A stretch of 64,000 bases of DNA from Carallia brachiata (Eukaryota; Streptophyta; Magnoliopsida; Malpighiales; Rhizophoraceae): the NCBI GenBank assembly GCA_021464245.1, contig JADCRB010000036.1, positions 1-64,000 on the forward strand. The letters are read 5' to 3'. The notes beneath the pieces are model-generated. The model searched no databases, was not told where the DNA came from, and saw only the letters and a program-made list of their open reading frames with translations. Below, in pieces: positions 1 through 11,189 of this stretch (the first letter of the stretch is position 1; each line of letters begins with the position of its first letter). The position numbers and the translations under genes are program-made.

Positions 1-87
1 AATCATAATATTATCATTATTATATTATTTTTTATTCTTTTTTTATTTACTTTTTATTTAATTTCTCACTTTCTAATCACGCTCAAA

Positions 88-250
88 AAGACCAAATAAA
101 CAAGGCTGATGGAGGCTATTATAATCACATGCATCTAAAATATTCGTAGAAAGTAAAAGTCCATATGTCCACTTTCTATTAAGGAATTCGATTGTACAGC
201 TTATTTTTAAATAATAATAAAATAATTTATAATTTATTTGACTATTATTA
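88..250 (-). repeat. Dispersed repeat family copy (inverted)
   Basis: This segment reads, on the minus strand, as a copy of a repeat that recurs throughout the first 28 kb. Its landmarks in order are a stretch like TAAGCTGTACAATC, then ATGGACTTT, then GCATGTGATTATAATAGCC, then a TTGTTTATTTG segment. Other copies lie near 1,885, 2,800, 6,410, 7,035, 12,290 (inverted), 26,660 (inverted) and 28,360 (partial). It has no coding capacity that I trust. Confidence 0.75.
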
Positions 251-279
251 ACAATATATCTATTTTTTGTCATCTTTGT

Positions 280-900
280 TAAGGTTAAGCTTGCTAAATC
301 AAACTGTGAATGTGCTTCTTCGCCCTTTGCAATTATGGTTTCAATAAGATTCAGTCATTGAATATGCGGATTAAAAGAAAATCTTTTTAATTATACCGCA
401 AAACAAATATTCATTGGTGCAACCGAACTCCCTTTCCTCTCCAACGATAAAGCTGACATTAATTCTTCTGTCAAACATAAGTCTTGACGAAATTAATGTC
501 AACAGTAAATTCACTAGAGCTCATGTCATCCATCTAAAATTTAATTAACTATTATCATTTTGTTAAAATTTTCCAAAGTGGGAGTTTATATGGTTTGTTG
601 GCGTGTTTGGGTTACATTTGAATCCTTGCTCTATTTTCCTCCTCCATGTTGAAATATAATTGGCGTCCCTAGCCAAAATGGGTTGGGTGATTCAGTTGAA
701 ATGTGGATTTAAAATTTTACAATCACTGCTGCTAAAGTTGGTTTTAAAAAAATATTGTTCGATCCCATCAGTATTCGAGTAATAAATCATTTTTATGAAA
801 AAAATTAAATCAAGATGTCAATAATTGACTCCAACCCTCAACACCAAATCCATCCTTCTCAAACTGCCTATGCCACTCATCGTCTATGATTGTCGTTCTT
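280..900 (+). repeat. Relic third copy of part of the 16-kb duplicated unit
   Basis: This stretch aligns by eye with about 16,760-17,700 in unit A and about 32,600-33,620 in unit B. Shared landmarks include AAACTGTGAATGTG, AATTATGGTTTC, ATCATTTTGTTAAAAT, TGGGAGTTT and ACAAAATGGGTTGGGT-like blocks, in the same order and orientation. It is more divergent from A and B than they are from each other, so it is an older partial copy. No gene is present. Confidence 0.75.
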
Positions 901-1880
901 TCACTCTCGGTGCAACGTTGGAACAAGACACTAGTTGTTGTAATAGTGTAGAACAAAGACCTTTAGACGATCCTAATATAAGCCTCGGTCTTCCATATTG
1001 ACATTACGTCAACAAATATGGGTACCACTGTTTGTCCTAACATCGAAATGGATATGCAACATAATACTGTTATAAATTTCATTCATATAATGTTCGATTG
1101 GGCGCAGACCTATATCATTGAATTCTGTAGTTGGTTCATTAATTATTGTCTATTATAAATAATGGTTAAAATCAAATGATGTAACTCCGCATCTAATTTT
1201 TAGCATTCACATAATTTTATTATATTGTTATATGCTTCTTAATTTTAGCAAATAATGAACGGGAAAATGGCGTTCGGCAGTTTCATTAGTTGAAGTGGCA
1301 CAAAAGCCAAAAATTTTATATATTGACCGTCAGAATAAACGAACACATTGAAACACACAGCATCCCCCTTTCTCTCGGAAGCAAATGGATGATGTAAAGA
1401 AAGGATAAAATGCGTTTTTAACAAGCGTTCCACTTAAAAAATGAGGCAATTACCTCTTGTGCTTGTCTCCATTTGTTTCATTGTTGTAAGAAATGCTGCA
1501 CTTTTGGATGTTAAAAGAGCCCAAACAAAACTCAATCACACGCAAATAATTATTTTGCCGTCTGAGAGCACAAAGTCAAAAAAAAATATTTTATTCGACT
1601 TAATATTAAGAGCCACGAATATACAAGTGCAACAAGGTAACCAATCGAAATTTGTCGCTTTTTATCGTTAAGAAAAAAATGTTTCTTTTTATATATTTTA
1701 TTTTCATTCTCATACATATATAAAAAAAAAATTTAAGAGACACTCGATAAGTAGAGTTTAGATTTATATTTTTGAGATTTTAATTTTAAATTTTAAGAAA
1801 AAATGTATAAAATTTGTTGAAAAAGAGAATTAATTCTTGATGAATTTTTTAATTAAAAAAATATATAAAAGCCAACTATT
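900..1880. other. Gene-free stretch, paralogous in part to 4.6-5.2 kb
   Basis: There is no supported gene. The part from about 1,130 to 1,480 resembles about 4,600-4,870: both share an AAGTGGCA(C/A)AA-AGCCAAAA-TTTT block followed by a GATG(T)AAA..GGATAAAATG-like block. These look like two old copies of the same intergenic sequence. Short open frames near 1,245-1,671 lack any recognisable domain and are ignored. Confidence 0.5.
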
Positions 1881-1884
1881 TTTT

Positions 1885-2130
1885 TTTGAGGGCCTCTGTC
1901 AGCCTTGTTTATTTGAGCTCGCATCTGATTTGTTACTTTTATAGTACTCTGTCGCTATTCGATGTCAACATCAAAAATTAACTCCAATCCTTGTCCCATT
2001 CGCATGCCCAAGAGGGGAGGCTTTCTGTTGGAGAAAATCAAGCTCCACACTCGCCCGCTCGCGGCTTTCTTTTACTTGTTTTTCACGCGCGCAAACCAAA
2101 GCCGAAAAAATTGGCTTTTATACCGCGGCC
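1885..2130 (+). repeat. Composite repeat R2 followed by inverted R1
   Basis: R2 (about 1,885-2,025) contains GATGTCAACATCAAAA and a CCCAAGAGGGGAGG block. It is immediately followed by an inverted copy of R1 (about 2,030-2,115, with GCGGCTTTCTTTT). The same pair in the opposite overall orientation flanks the ATPase gene fragment at 25.7-26.85 kb, and both members also occur near 5.96-6.61 kb. An open frame starting MSTSK runs across it, but the short length and the repeat nature argue against a functional gene. Confidence 0.7.
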
Positions 2131-2193
2131 TTTTTTTTAATTAGAAAAAATAAAAAAAATTGGCTTTTAGTTCATCGTTATTGAAAAGTTTGA

Positions 2194-2791
2194 TTAATAT
2201 CAAAAAAATAGCATCATTTTTATAATTTTTTATAAATTTAATATAATTTTTAAAAATTAATAAATTTAATACAGTTTAATTATTTTTTTACAAATTTAAC
2301 ATAAATTTTAACAATTAACAAATGTAATATAATCTAATTATTTTCTAACAAATTGAGCACGCTATCAGTTAAATAACTAATTAAAAGCAAATGAATTTTT
2401 TAATATACACATATAACACATTTACATTTAAATTTAGTATAGTTTAAAACCCTCAAATGTCACATGTACATATGTGTATATTGAGAATTTGATTATTTTT
2501 AACTGACAATGTGCTAGATTTGTTAAAAGATAATTGAATGTCTAAATTTAGTGCAGTTTAAAACTTCCATATGCATATGTGTATATGTGCATATTGAGAA
2601 TTTAATTATTTTTAACTTACAGTGTACTATATATGTTAAAAAATAATTAACTGTATTAAATTTATTAATTGTTAAAAATTATACTAGATTTGTAAGAAAA
2701 TAATTAAATTATACTAAATTTATTAATTTTTAAAAATCATACTAAATTTATAAAAAAAATTCTTAAAAATAGTGTTATTTTTTGATATTAA
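2194..2791. mobile_element. Fold-back (long inverted repeat) AT-rich element
   Basis: The left end begins TTAATATCAAAAA and the right end finishes TTTTTGATATTAA. Reading the right arm as reverse complement reproduces the left arm almost block by block for at least 180 bases (TTTTTATAATTT, AAAAATTAATAAATTTA, ACAGTTTAATTATTTTTT and so on), with the similarity continuing more weakly toward the centre near 2,470-2,500. This is the structure of a fold-back or long-TIR MITE. It interrupts the dispersed repeats around it. No coding sequence is present. Confidence 0.8.
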
Positions 2792-2799
2792 CCTTTAAA

Positions 2800-3922
2800 A
2801 GTAAGCTGTACAATCAAATTCCTTCATATATAAAGTGAGCGTATGGATTTTTCCTTAACAAAAAAAAAATTAATTTTTTTCTACTTTATTTTTTTACGAA
2901 TATTTTAAATGCATGAGATTATAATAGCCTCTCTTGTTTATTTGATCTGATTTGTTACCTTATGTCCCTCTCTGATGTCAACATCAAAAAATGCTGCCAA
3001 TCCTCGTGCCACTCGTATTCCCAAGAAATATCCCCACCCAGTAGGTCAATGGTCATAGTTTTTTCTTTTTTTTTTTAATATCATTACTGAATTTATTTTT
3101 AATAGAACGTAATTGAGTAATTTATTCAACAAATTTTATAATTTATTTATTTTTTATGTTTAAATTAAATTATTTAATAATTCATAAAAGTGGACATATG
3201 GACTATAGTAAAATTCCTTAACATAAAGTGGGCAACGGACTTTTCTTTAGCAAAAAAAAGCTCCATCTTTTTTTTATAAAAAAAAAACTTCGACTAATTT
3301 AATGTCAACATCAAAATCTTCCGATCCGGAGAAGTTTTTGGAAGGGATTGATTCTGTGGAGAAGTTTTTAAAGAGCCAGCCTGAGTGAATGATGGTGGTG
3401 GTGATGATGAAGAAACGGACGTTGGAAAGGGAGTGGTAAGGGCTCGGAGATAATTGGTGGAGGAAAAAATGGAACTGGGTTGTGAATGGTCAAGGGAAGG
3501 AGTTTTTCCAAGAAATGGAAGGCAATGAAGTGATTTCCAAATAGGTGAACTACATGGAAATGAAAGTGAGTCGAGCGACAGAAAAGAAAACGGTGATTAG
3601 AAAGAAGAAAGGGATCCTTCTATGGTTATAGAGCCCGAAAATGAAACTAATGATGTGAAATTGATGATGAGTCAACAAGATTAGGCTATTGATTTACTGT
3701 CCGAGGATTGAAGGGACAAGTTCTGAACTGGAACATTTCCACACATATAATTAATGAGTTTACACTCCCACAGAAAAAGAAAAAAAAGAAAACAGAGAAA
3801 ATGGAATAACTTTTAACTTCATTCATAAAAAAGAGAATTGATAATATTGCAAACCACAACACACCTATACATATATTTTTTGAACAGCAATGGTCATCTT
3901 GTACTTCACAGGAAAACACACC

Positions 3923-3954
<32 letters not shown>

Positions 3955-4130
3955 GACGGAGCCTGACCAGTTTTGTGCCGTTGTTGCCCGTGCCACCCAA
4001 CCCATGCAATCTTCACAAAGGGGTTCCTGGACGGAGCCTGACAAGCTTTGTGCCGTATGTGCATCTGAGACACTTGCCTTTCCCCATATTGTCAGTCAAC
4101 CTCTGCACAGAAGAAATGGATAAAAAAAAA
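2800..4130 (+). repeat. 1.3-kb duplicated unit, left copy
   Basis: This segment matches about 7,035-8,250 in the same orientation: dispersed repeat, T-rich spacer, a second partial repeat near 3,180-3,310, an ATGAAATTGATGATGA block, a GGAACATTT..CACATATAAT block, then an antisense RING-like exon. A short acidic and Lys-rich frame (about 3,302-3,388, starting MSTSKSSDPEKF) followed by a GDDEETDVGKG-like shifted frame suggests decayed coding sequence between repeat and RING exon. Confidence 0.75.
3950..4102 (-). pseudogene. Decayed RING-finger exon
   Basis: The minus strand from a splice-acceptor-like TTCTTCTGTGCAG reads a frame with LRCTYGTKLVRLRP. After a one-base shift it reads CEDCMGWVARA. 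This lines up with the RING exon at 8,022-8,210 (VRCREKEKRN..., CRACMPWV), but the central Cys-X-His ligand pair is missing and the frame is broken. An internal duplication of a GGACGGAGCCTGAC block adds to the damage. It is the broken partner of the right-hand copy. Confidence 0.6.
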
Positions 4131-4139
4131 AAAGAAAAA

Positions 4140-5950
4140 AGAAGTAATGGAATGTATTTCAATTCCTCGTTGAATTCTGGGCCTCTGATACGTGGTCACT
4201 TAATAACTTTATTTTAACTAATACTAAAGTGGTCACACTACTCTATGATAACATCTAATAATTATTTTCTTTTTTAAATTCATTTATTCATAAGTATTTA
4301 TCACTTTAATTTCATTTTCATCCCACTTAATCTCCAAGTAATTTCCTTCAATAATTTGCTTATATGATGAATCCTATTGGTCGGTGGCGGGATATTCCTA
4401 TTGTTACAACATACATGGAAAGGACAGGAAACTTCCGTTGATGTGATGGACTCAGTTTTTTTTGCCTACAAAAACAATAGGATAGACTCACTTTTTGACT
4501 ATTTTGAACTGATCAATGGTGGGTGAACAAAACATTCCATTTTTTGGATGGATTCATGTGCATTGCATTGCTATGATAGTTGGATCAAATATTCTTATGA
4601 GTTACATTTTATGCAGGCACGTTGAATCTTAATCTTCACCTTCCCGTTTATGTACTTTTTTTATGTTGTTGCATGCATCTTAGTTTTAACAAGTATGGAC
4701 CAGAAAAAGGTGTTCAGCATTTCGCTATTTGAAAAGTGGCAAAGAAGCCAAAATTTTGTATCCCCTACCATCCCTTTTTCCCGATGTAAATTGGCGGATT
4801 TAAAGAAAAGGTAAAATGGGTTTTCAATAAGTGTTTGGCTTCACAAATGAGATAATCTTGTGTTTATTATATCCAGCTATTTCAGTTTTTAAAGAAATGT
4901 TCCACTTATAAATGTTGAGAAACCCGAAACTGTACGCAATTACTTGATCTGTCTTATATATGGATAGTTTTATCAAACTGCTGGTTTGCCAAGCTACCTA
5001 CGCTTCAAGAATTTGCTTTTTTGGTGAATCTTAAGTTCGTCTGAGGATTAAAATGTGACAGATTACTGATGTTGACTATTATGCCCTGCGGGTTACAAAA
5101 TATGCACCAACAATTGAAACACACAGTACTTCTAGATGCTACGAAAGCCTCAACTGCACTCAATCACTTACTATTAAGGAAACATCACGTAAATATACAA
5201 CAATAAATATAAAATAAATAAATTATTAAATTATTTATATATTTTTTATTTATAAAAAATTACGTAATTACGTAGTTATATCTATATTATTAAACTACTT
5301 GTTAACTGCACGTCACTCTGAAAAGGAAACAAATGATATCCCCAAACGACGAATCTGGGCAAAAGTAGTTTATTATCGTACGGCAACAGGCTACGAGCCA
5401 GATGACCCTGCTGCCTGCAAATTGCACGGAGAAGTAGCACAAACAGTGGATAGCAAAATCATATATGTTTTCTGACTGAATGTTTAGCTTGATGATGAAA
5501 TTTAATATTTTCTACCTATATGATTCCTGCAATTTCGCTGACGGAATTTCGGTATAGGAGTTGGAGGTCTCGGCCCTGCAAACTTCAATTTTGAGGCAAA
5601 AAAAAGTTATGATTTAAGAGTACGAAGTCAAACATATATATATATATATATATATAGCTTAATGTTTATCGTTACAAAAGTACAAGCAACTAGTTAAAAT
5701 TTTTTTAAAATTTTTTTAAATAATTAATTAAAATTGTTAAAGAATCCATTATTCTTTTTTTTATCTATAAAGAAAATAGTAGTGTATAGTAAGAAAGAAA
5801 GACAAGTGATTAAGGGACTTGAGACTCAAATTTAGGATTCTCAGTTGAAAACTCTAGATAAAAAAATAAAAAAAAATTATTGAGTACCTAATCTCAATTA
5901 TTGACTACGTAAACTAAATTACAGAATGAGCTTGTGTCATATAAAAGCCA
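4140..5950. other. Gene-free intergenic stretch
   Basis: I see no supported gene. The interval contains the paralogue of 1.13-1.48 kb (near 4,600-4,870), a (TA)n run at about 5,633-5,656, and AT-rich sequence with stops in all frames. Confidence 0.5.
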
Positions 5951-5959
5951 AAAATGGAC

Positions 5960-6610
5960 TTCGGTTCACGCGCGTGAACAGCAAGGAAAAGAAAGCCACG
6001 GTGAATGAGTGTGGCGCTTGATTTCCTCTAAGTTCAGAGAGCTTCGGTGCGATGCAACAAAAAGGAGCACTAATAACAAAAGATCCAAAATTTCAAGTCG
6101 CTATACTCTCCTCTTTTTGGCGATGGGGTGAGTTTTACATGTTGCTATATCTAGACGTGCCGTGTGTTCTGGTGTATGTAAAAATTTCGGCAAATATTTT
6201 TGAATTGAATTTGTTTAATGATAATTATTTTTTATCTTCTTTTTTATAATTATTACACATGATATATATTAATTAATTATTAAAAAAATTAAAATTAAAT
6301 ATATTAAAACTTTATCATTAAAAATATTAAATATTAATTTTTAATTATTAATATACAAAAATAAAAAATAACTGTTTATCATAAATTTTAATTAAATTTT
6401 TAAGGTGAAAAATATCATTCAATTTTAAATGCACATGGTTTTGATAGCCTCTCACGCTATTAGCCTTGGTTATTTGCTCTGGTCATCTGATTTGTTGCTT
6501 TATAGCTTTCTGTCGCTCTGCGATGTCAACATCAAATATTAAATGTTTAACTCCCAATCCCCGTGCCACTCGTACACCCAGGAGGGGAGGATTGCCCCCT
6601 TCTCTTTTTC
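5960..6610 (+). repeat. R1 and R2 repeat copies, both direct
   Basis: R1 lies at about 5,965-6,040 (AAAAGAAAGCC..., GTGGCGCTTGATTTCCTC) and R2 at about 6,410-6,610 (GATGTCAACATCAAA..., CCCAGGAGGGGAGG). They are separated by about 370 bases of AT-rich DNA with no recognisable gene. The R1 block is nearly identical to that at 25,730-25,785, which places this locus or a sibling as a likely source of the junction filler between units A and B. Confidence 0.65.
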
Positions 6611-7034
6611 CCCTAATCCTAGGAAAAGTCATATAAATAAATAATGGTATATATAAAATTAATGTACAAAAATTTAAATTATTAAATAATAAAAAATATA
6701 TTAAAAATAAATTAATTATTAAATTAATTATATATCTTTTATATAATGTAGATTAAGTATCTATGTAATGAAACTTTAAATATTAAACTCCATCTAATTA
6801 TATCTTTAAAATGTTGAGGTAGTCTACGCTGACTTTGATTACTTGATGTGTCTTACAGTTAGTTTTACAAAATTACTCGATAATTGCATGTATTTCTTAA
6901 AAAACAAATTATTTATGATTTAAGAGTACAAAACAACATATTAGATATATAAAGCATATTCGGCTGTAGAGACATTTTAGATAAATATACGGTCAACTGT
7001 AGTCAAATAAATTATAAATTATTTCATAATTATT

Positions 7035-8250
7035 TAAAAGTAAGCTGTACGATCAAATTCCTTAATACAAAGTGTACGTATGGACTTTTACTTTCTACGA
7101 ATATTTTAGATGCATGTGATTATAATAGCCTCTATCAGCCTCCCTTCGTCTAGTTTGTTACTTTAAGTCACTCTCTGATATCAACATCAAAAAATAGCTG
7201 CCAATCCTCGTGACACTCGTATTCCCAAGAAACATTCCCACCCAGTAGCCCGTTGATGGTCAATGGTCATGGTTTTTTTTTTAAAACATCATTGCTTAGA
7301 CTTACTTTTAACAAAACATTATTAAGTAAGTTTATTTAACAAATTTAATGATTCATTTATTTTTATATTTAAATTAAATTATCTAATGATTCATATAAAG
7401 TGAGCATATAGAATGCAGTAAAATTCCTTAATATAAAATGGGTACAGTGACTTTTCCTTAGAAAAAAAAAAAACTTCATCTGATTTGTTACTTTATGTCA
7501 CTCTTTGACGAGTTTGACATCCTGTAGCTTGATCAATTTCCAAGGGGACACTTACTAGGGGTTTACAGACCTAAAATAAACAACGATGATGAGTGAAAAA
7601 AAAAAAACAACAAGGATGTGAAATTAATGATGAATCAGCAATATTCAGCTGTAGAGACACTTGCTTGTTGATTTGCGGGGCCGAGGAGCAGCTGTCCTTG
7701 GAGATGAATTGAAGGGGCAATTAAGGGTTCTGAAGTGGAACATTTGAACGCATATAATGAATGACTTTACACTTCCAAAGAAAAAGAAAAAAAAAACAGA
7801 GAAAATGGATAATATAACGATTTAATTTCATTCATAACAGGGAGAATTGATGATATTGCAAACCACAACACACCTATACATATATTTTTTGTACGGCAGT
7901 CATCTTGTACTTTTTGAACAGAATAGCCACTTGTGCTTCATGGCCAAACACACCTACATATACTCTATTTTAATCACGCCTATATACATAATATATACGT
8001 TTTTTTTTTTTTCTTGTACCTTCACTTTTCAATCTCCTCATCGCAAATCACGCACTGGAAACTCTGTCTTCCCTCAGTGATGGTGTGTACCCACGGCATG
8101 CACGCTCTACAGAAGGGCTCATGATCGCAGGGTCCTATTTTGACAAGGTTCCTCTTCTCCTTTTCTCGGCATCTGACACATGTACCATTGTGAAGGTTGT
8201 TAAACGTCCTCTGCACGGAAGAATTGATGAAATGAGTCAATTTGTAAAAA
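7035..8250 (+). repeat. 1.3-kb duplicated unit, right copy
   Basis: This is the direct repeat of about 2,800-4,130. It begins with AAAAGTAAGCTGTACGATC and ends in the antisense RING exon. The conserved tail shared with the left copy includes ATTGCAAACCACAACACACC and ACATATATTTTTTG. Differences include the deletion and insertion of short AT tracts and an intact RING exon here. Confidence 0.75.
8022..8210 (-). CDS. RING-finger protein, 3' exon
   Basis: This exon encodes a complete RING-type zinc-finger pattern on the minus strand: C-X2-C (CVRC), then C-X-H (CDH), X3, C-X2-C (CRAC), then C-X2-C (CVIC), ending in DEEIEK and a stop at 8,022. RING domains bind two zinc ions and usually act as E3 ubiquitin ligases; that role is inferred from the family. 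A good splice acceptor (TTCCGTGCAG) precedes AGG at 8,210, and the exon opens in phase 0. The upstream exon is not settled. A frame at 8,530-8,245 on the same strand (MPINYCGF... with MAGGWAKR) is a candidate, with a phase-0 GT after WAKR, but I cannot confirm the join. A broken copy of the same exon lies at 3,950-4,102. The exon could be a relic carried by repeats rather than a working gene. Confidence 0.55.
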   Translation of the reverse strand, partial: RTFNNLHNGTCVRCREKEKRNLVKIGPCDHEPFCRACMPWVHTITEGRQSFQCVICDEEIEK

Positions 8251-8539
8251 AACTTTCAACAAAAAAGAAAAAAGAAAAAAGAAGAGTAATAATTATATTT
8301 GGCTGACGAAATTCGAAGCCTCTCGGGTTCGGGATTTTTGGCTTCGAGCCGTCAAAGAATCCCAGATTCTGAATGTCGATGCACTGCTCTTCCATCAAAC
8401 TTTTCAAAAGAAAGTTGCTGCGCGTAATTTGCTTGGAATCCTCTACCCTTTTAGCCCACCCACCAGCCATGTTGTTGTTTGCTTTCACTCTTTCCTTTGG
8501 GAATCGGAATCCACAGTAATTTATAGGCAAGATTGGACG

Positions 8540-9418
8540 ACAGAAGGATGTTGTATAAGGGATTTTTTTATTTTTTATTTTTTCATTTCTTGAAAAAGAC
8601 TTGAATAAGGATATCGGATGATAAAATATTTTTTTCCTTATTTTATTAAAAAAATTAAAATATAAATTTAAGTAAATATTATCTTAAAATATATAATATA
8701 GATATTATATAAGATTTTTTATTAAAAAAATTTTTCTTTTAAAAAAATTATTTTTTTGTTAAAATAATATTAAAAAAATTATTATTATATTATATATGTA
8801 TATAATATGTATATTAAATGTATGTATATAACATTCTCTATTGGAAAATAAAAATCGACATACTTGTGCTCCACGAATTTGTGTCTGACGGGTGAAGTGA
8901 CAGTTACTTTTTTTTCCATTTTTGGATCGGTTGCTGTGCACTGCATTTCCTTTTTTCTTTTTATTTGACATAACACTGCATTGCTTAACAGCATCATAAT
9001 GCTTATTGAAATAACATCATAATTTTTATTAAAATAATAAATATTTTATTATAATTATTATATAATTAAATTTAAAAAATAAATAAATAAAAAATATTTT
9101 TAAATAAATTTTATATTTAATTGTGTAACTTTAAAACGAGCTTTGTAGTAGTGTTTAATAAAAAAAATTAAAAAGACATAAAAAGTAGCTATATAAAATA
9201 ACCTCTACAAAAATTAGGTAATAAAAAATATTTTAGCAAAAAATTTTATTTTTTAAAATTGTATTTTTTTCAAATCAAAATTAAGAATGATATTAGGTAT
9301 ATTTATAATTTAATTTTAAAAAATATTTTGTAGAAATTAAATTTATTTGTATAATTATTTTATAGATATTTTCTATACCCCTTTAATTTGATTCTAAAAA
9401 ATAGGCAAAAACAAAATT
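8540..9418. other. AT-rich gene-free stretch
   Basis: I see no gene. Short open frames at 8,759-8,997 are AT-rich and lack domains. Confidence 0.5.
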
Positions 9419-11165
9419 TCACCCCTATGTTTCAATGTTTTTCAACTTTTACCCACTTCATTTTTTTTTCAAAATCCACCCGTACCTTTAATTTTGTGTT
9501 CGAAAATTACCCTAAGCTACATTTAATTTTGCCACGTGGTATTACATCAATTGCCACATAGGACCATTTGACACGTCATATGCCACATCATAATTTATTG
9601 ATGATGTGGCAATTTTTTTTCTTTTCATTTTCTGAAATTTGGGGAAAAAAAATTTCCTGGAAAATAATTTTGGTCTTTTTTTCGTTTTTTTTTTTTTACA
9701 CTCGCGCCACCCATGTGCCGTCGAGGCCACCGAGGGCTGTTCTCCGCCGTCAGGGCATCCATGGCCGCTCCCTCTCTGTTCTCCGACTCCGTCTCCACCT
9801 CATGTTCTGGCCTCTCCACTCTCTTCGCACCGTCCGATTCCTCTCTTCGTACATGGCATCCATGTTATTTTTGTTATGTTTACCCTTCATTCCAACCCTT
9901 GCTTCGCGAAGCAAAATATGGAAGGAAATACTATATAAAAGCTTGCGATCCAGATCAAAAATTTCTTTTATAAACCTGTAAAAATCATGGCTAGCAAAAT
10001 GTATATCTGAGACATAACGATTGGGCTGGACTTAAATGTTAATTTTTGAATGCTAAAAAGAGAAAAAAAAAAAAAGATGAAATTTTTTGTGAAATTGGTT
10101 GCAGTTGCAGATTGGTTTTCGTAGACTGTGGTCAAAGGCTTGTGGAGTTGTGATTGCCCCTTCCATCGATGTACAGTACAGCCATTGGGTATTCAAGAAT
10201 AACAAAGCAAGACTTGAACTGGACCAAAAGCGAAATTTATAACCAATGGAAATTGTACAGCCATTTTCTTGCGACATCGAGCGCCTCAACTCGATGTAGA
10301 GTTGTAATTGGTCTTTTTAGTATTCATCAAGCACCTCTCTCGGCCACCAACTCTAGAGGCCGATAGCACTGACGCGGCCACCAAAAACCCTAGAGGCCGA
10401 TAGCACTGACGCGGCCACCAAAAACCCCAGAGGCCGATAGCATTGACGAGGCCACCAAATGCAGTGTTAGGAAGGGTTTTGATTCATAACAGAGAGAACG
10501 GTGGTGTTATATGTGAAGTAAGGCGCCAGAAAGTGGATGGTTGTACTGTTGGTAATTGGGTTTCGGGTGATGTCAACGGAGCCGAGCCGAAGTTGGAGGC
10601 GCGGCCTTTTGGAATAGGTAACAGGACTGAGGTTAGCGGCGGTGGCCGTGAGCTGGGAGGATGGCGGCGCTGGGAAGGTTTTTTTCATTGTTTTTCATTT
10701 TTTTTTAAACAACCAAAATTAGGATTTTTCAGAAATAAAACAAAACATTTTCCTCAATTTCGGAAAATGAAAAAAAACGAAAAAAGGAAAAAAATACTAA
10801 AACTATAAATCGTTTTATTGATTTTTAACAAAATTGTTTTTGTTAATCATAAGTTATTGAATTTTTTTTTTAAAACGATTTTGTGACAAAAAAGAAATCA
10901 TATAATTTTTTATATTTTTTTATAATTTTTCTAAAATTGGGATAGGGTTTTTCAAAAAAAAAAAAAGAATCAAAAATAAAATTGTTATGCTAACATGGAA
11001 AAGGAAATCCAACGTGGCAAATGATGAGGCGACGGGTGATACAGTTAATAGCAATTTAACGGAAATGAATATTTTTTAACTATGAAAATAACATGAATGG
11101 TGAATTTAAAAAAAAAAATGAAGTAGTAGGTAAAGATTGAAGAACGTTGAAACATAGAAAATAAA
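9419..11165. mobile_element. MULE-like element with long TIRs and GC-rich interior (unit A)
   Basis: The left end contains CTATGTTTCAATG, then TTTTTCAACTTTTACC, CACTTCATTTTTTTTT and ATCCACC. The reverse complement of the right end contains CTATGTTTCAACG, TTCTTCAATCTTTACC, ACTTCATTTTTTTTT and ATTCACC in the same order. TIRs are therefore at least about 65 bases at roughly 80% identity. A CCACGT-rich subterminal block is also present on both sides. The interior is clearly more GC-rich than the surroundings (9,710-9,850 and 10,330-10,680). No transposase motif is seen, so it would be non-autonomous, resembling Pack-MULEs that carry host gene pieces. I could not identify the captured source. The copy at 26,899-28,330 lacks the left TIR. 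Confidence 0.65.
10354..10461 (+). repeat. 37-bp minisatellite, three units
   Basis: The unit TAGAGGCCGATAGCACTGAC plus GCGGCCACCAAAAACCC (37 bases) starts at 10,354, 10,391 and 10,428; the third is slightly diverged. Unit B has only two units (about 27,612-27,690). It lies inside the MULE-like element. Confidence 0.85.
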
Positions 11166-11189
11166 ATTTTATGACTAATATATATATGA

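Noticed and set aside
9713..9973. Frames starting MCRRGHRGLF and overlapping frames on both strands, also at 26,951
   Set aside because: Several overlapping frames in a GC-rich transposon interior with no recognisable family. I describe the element rather than a gene.
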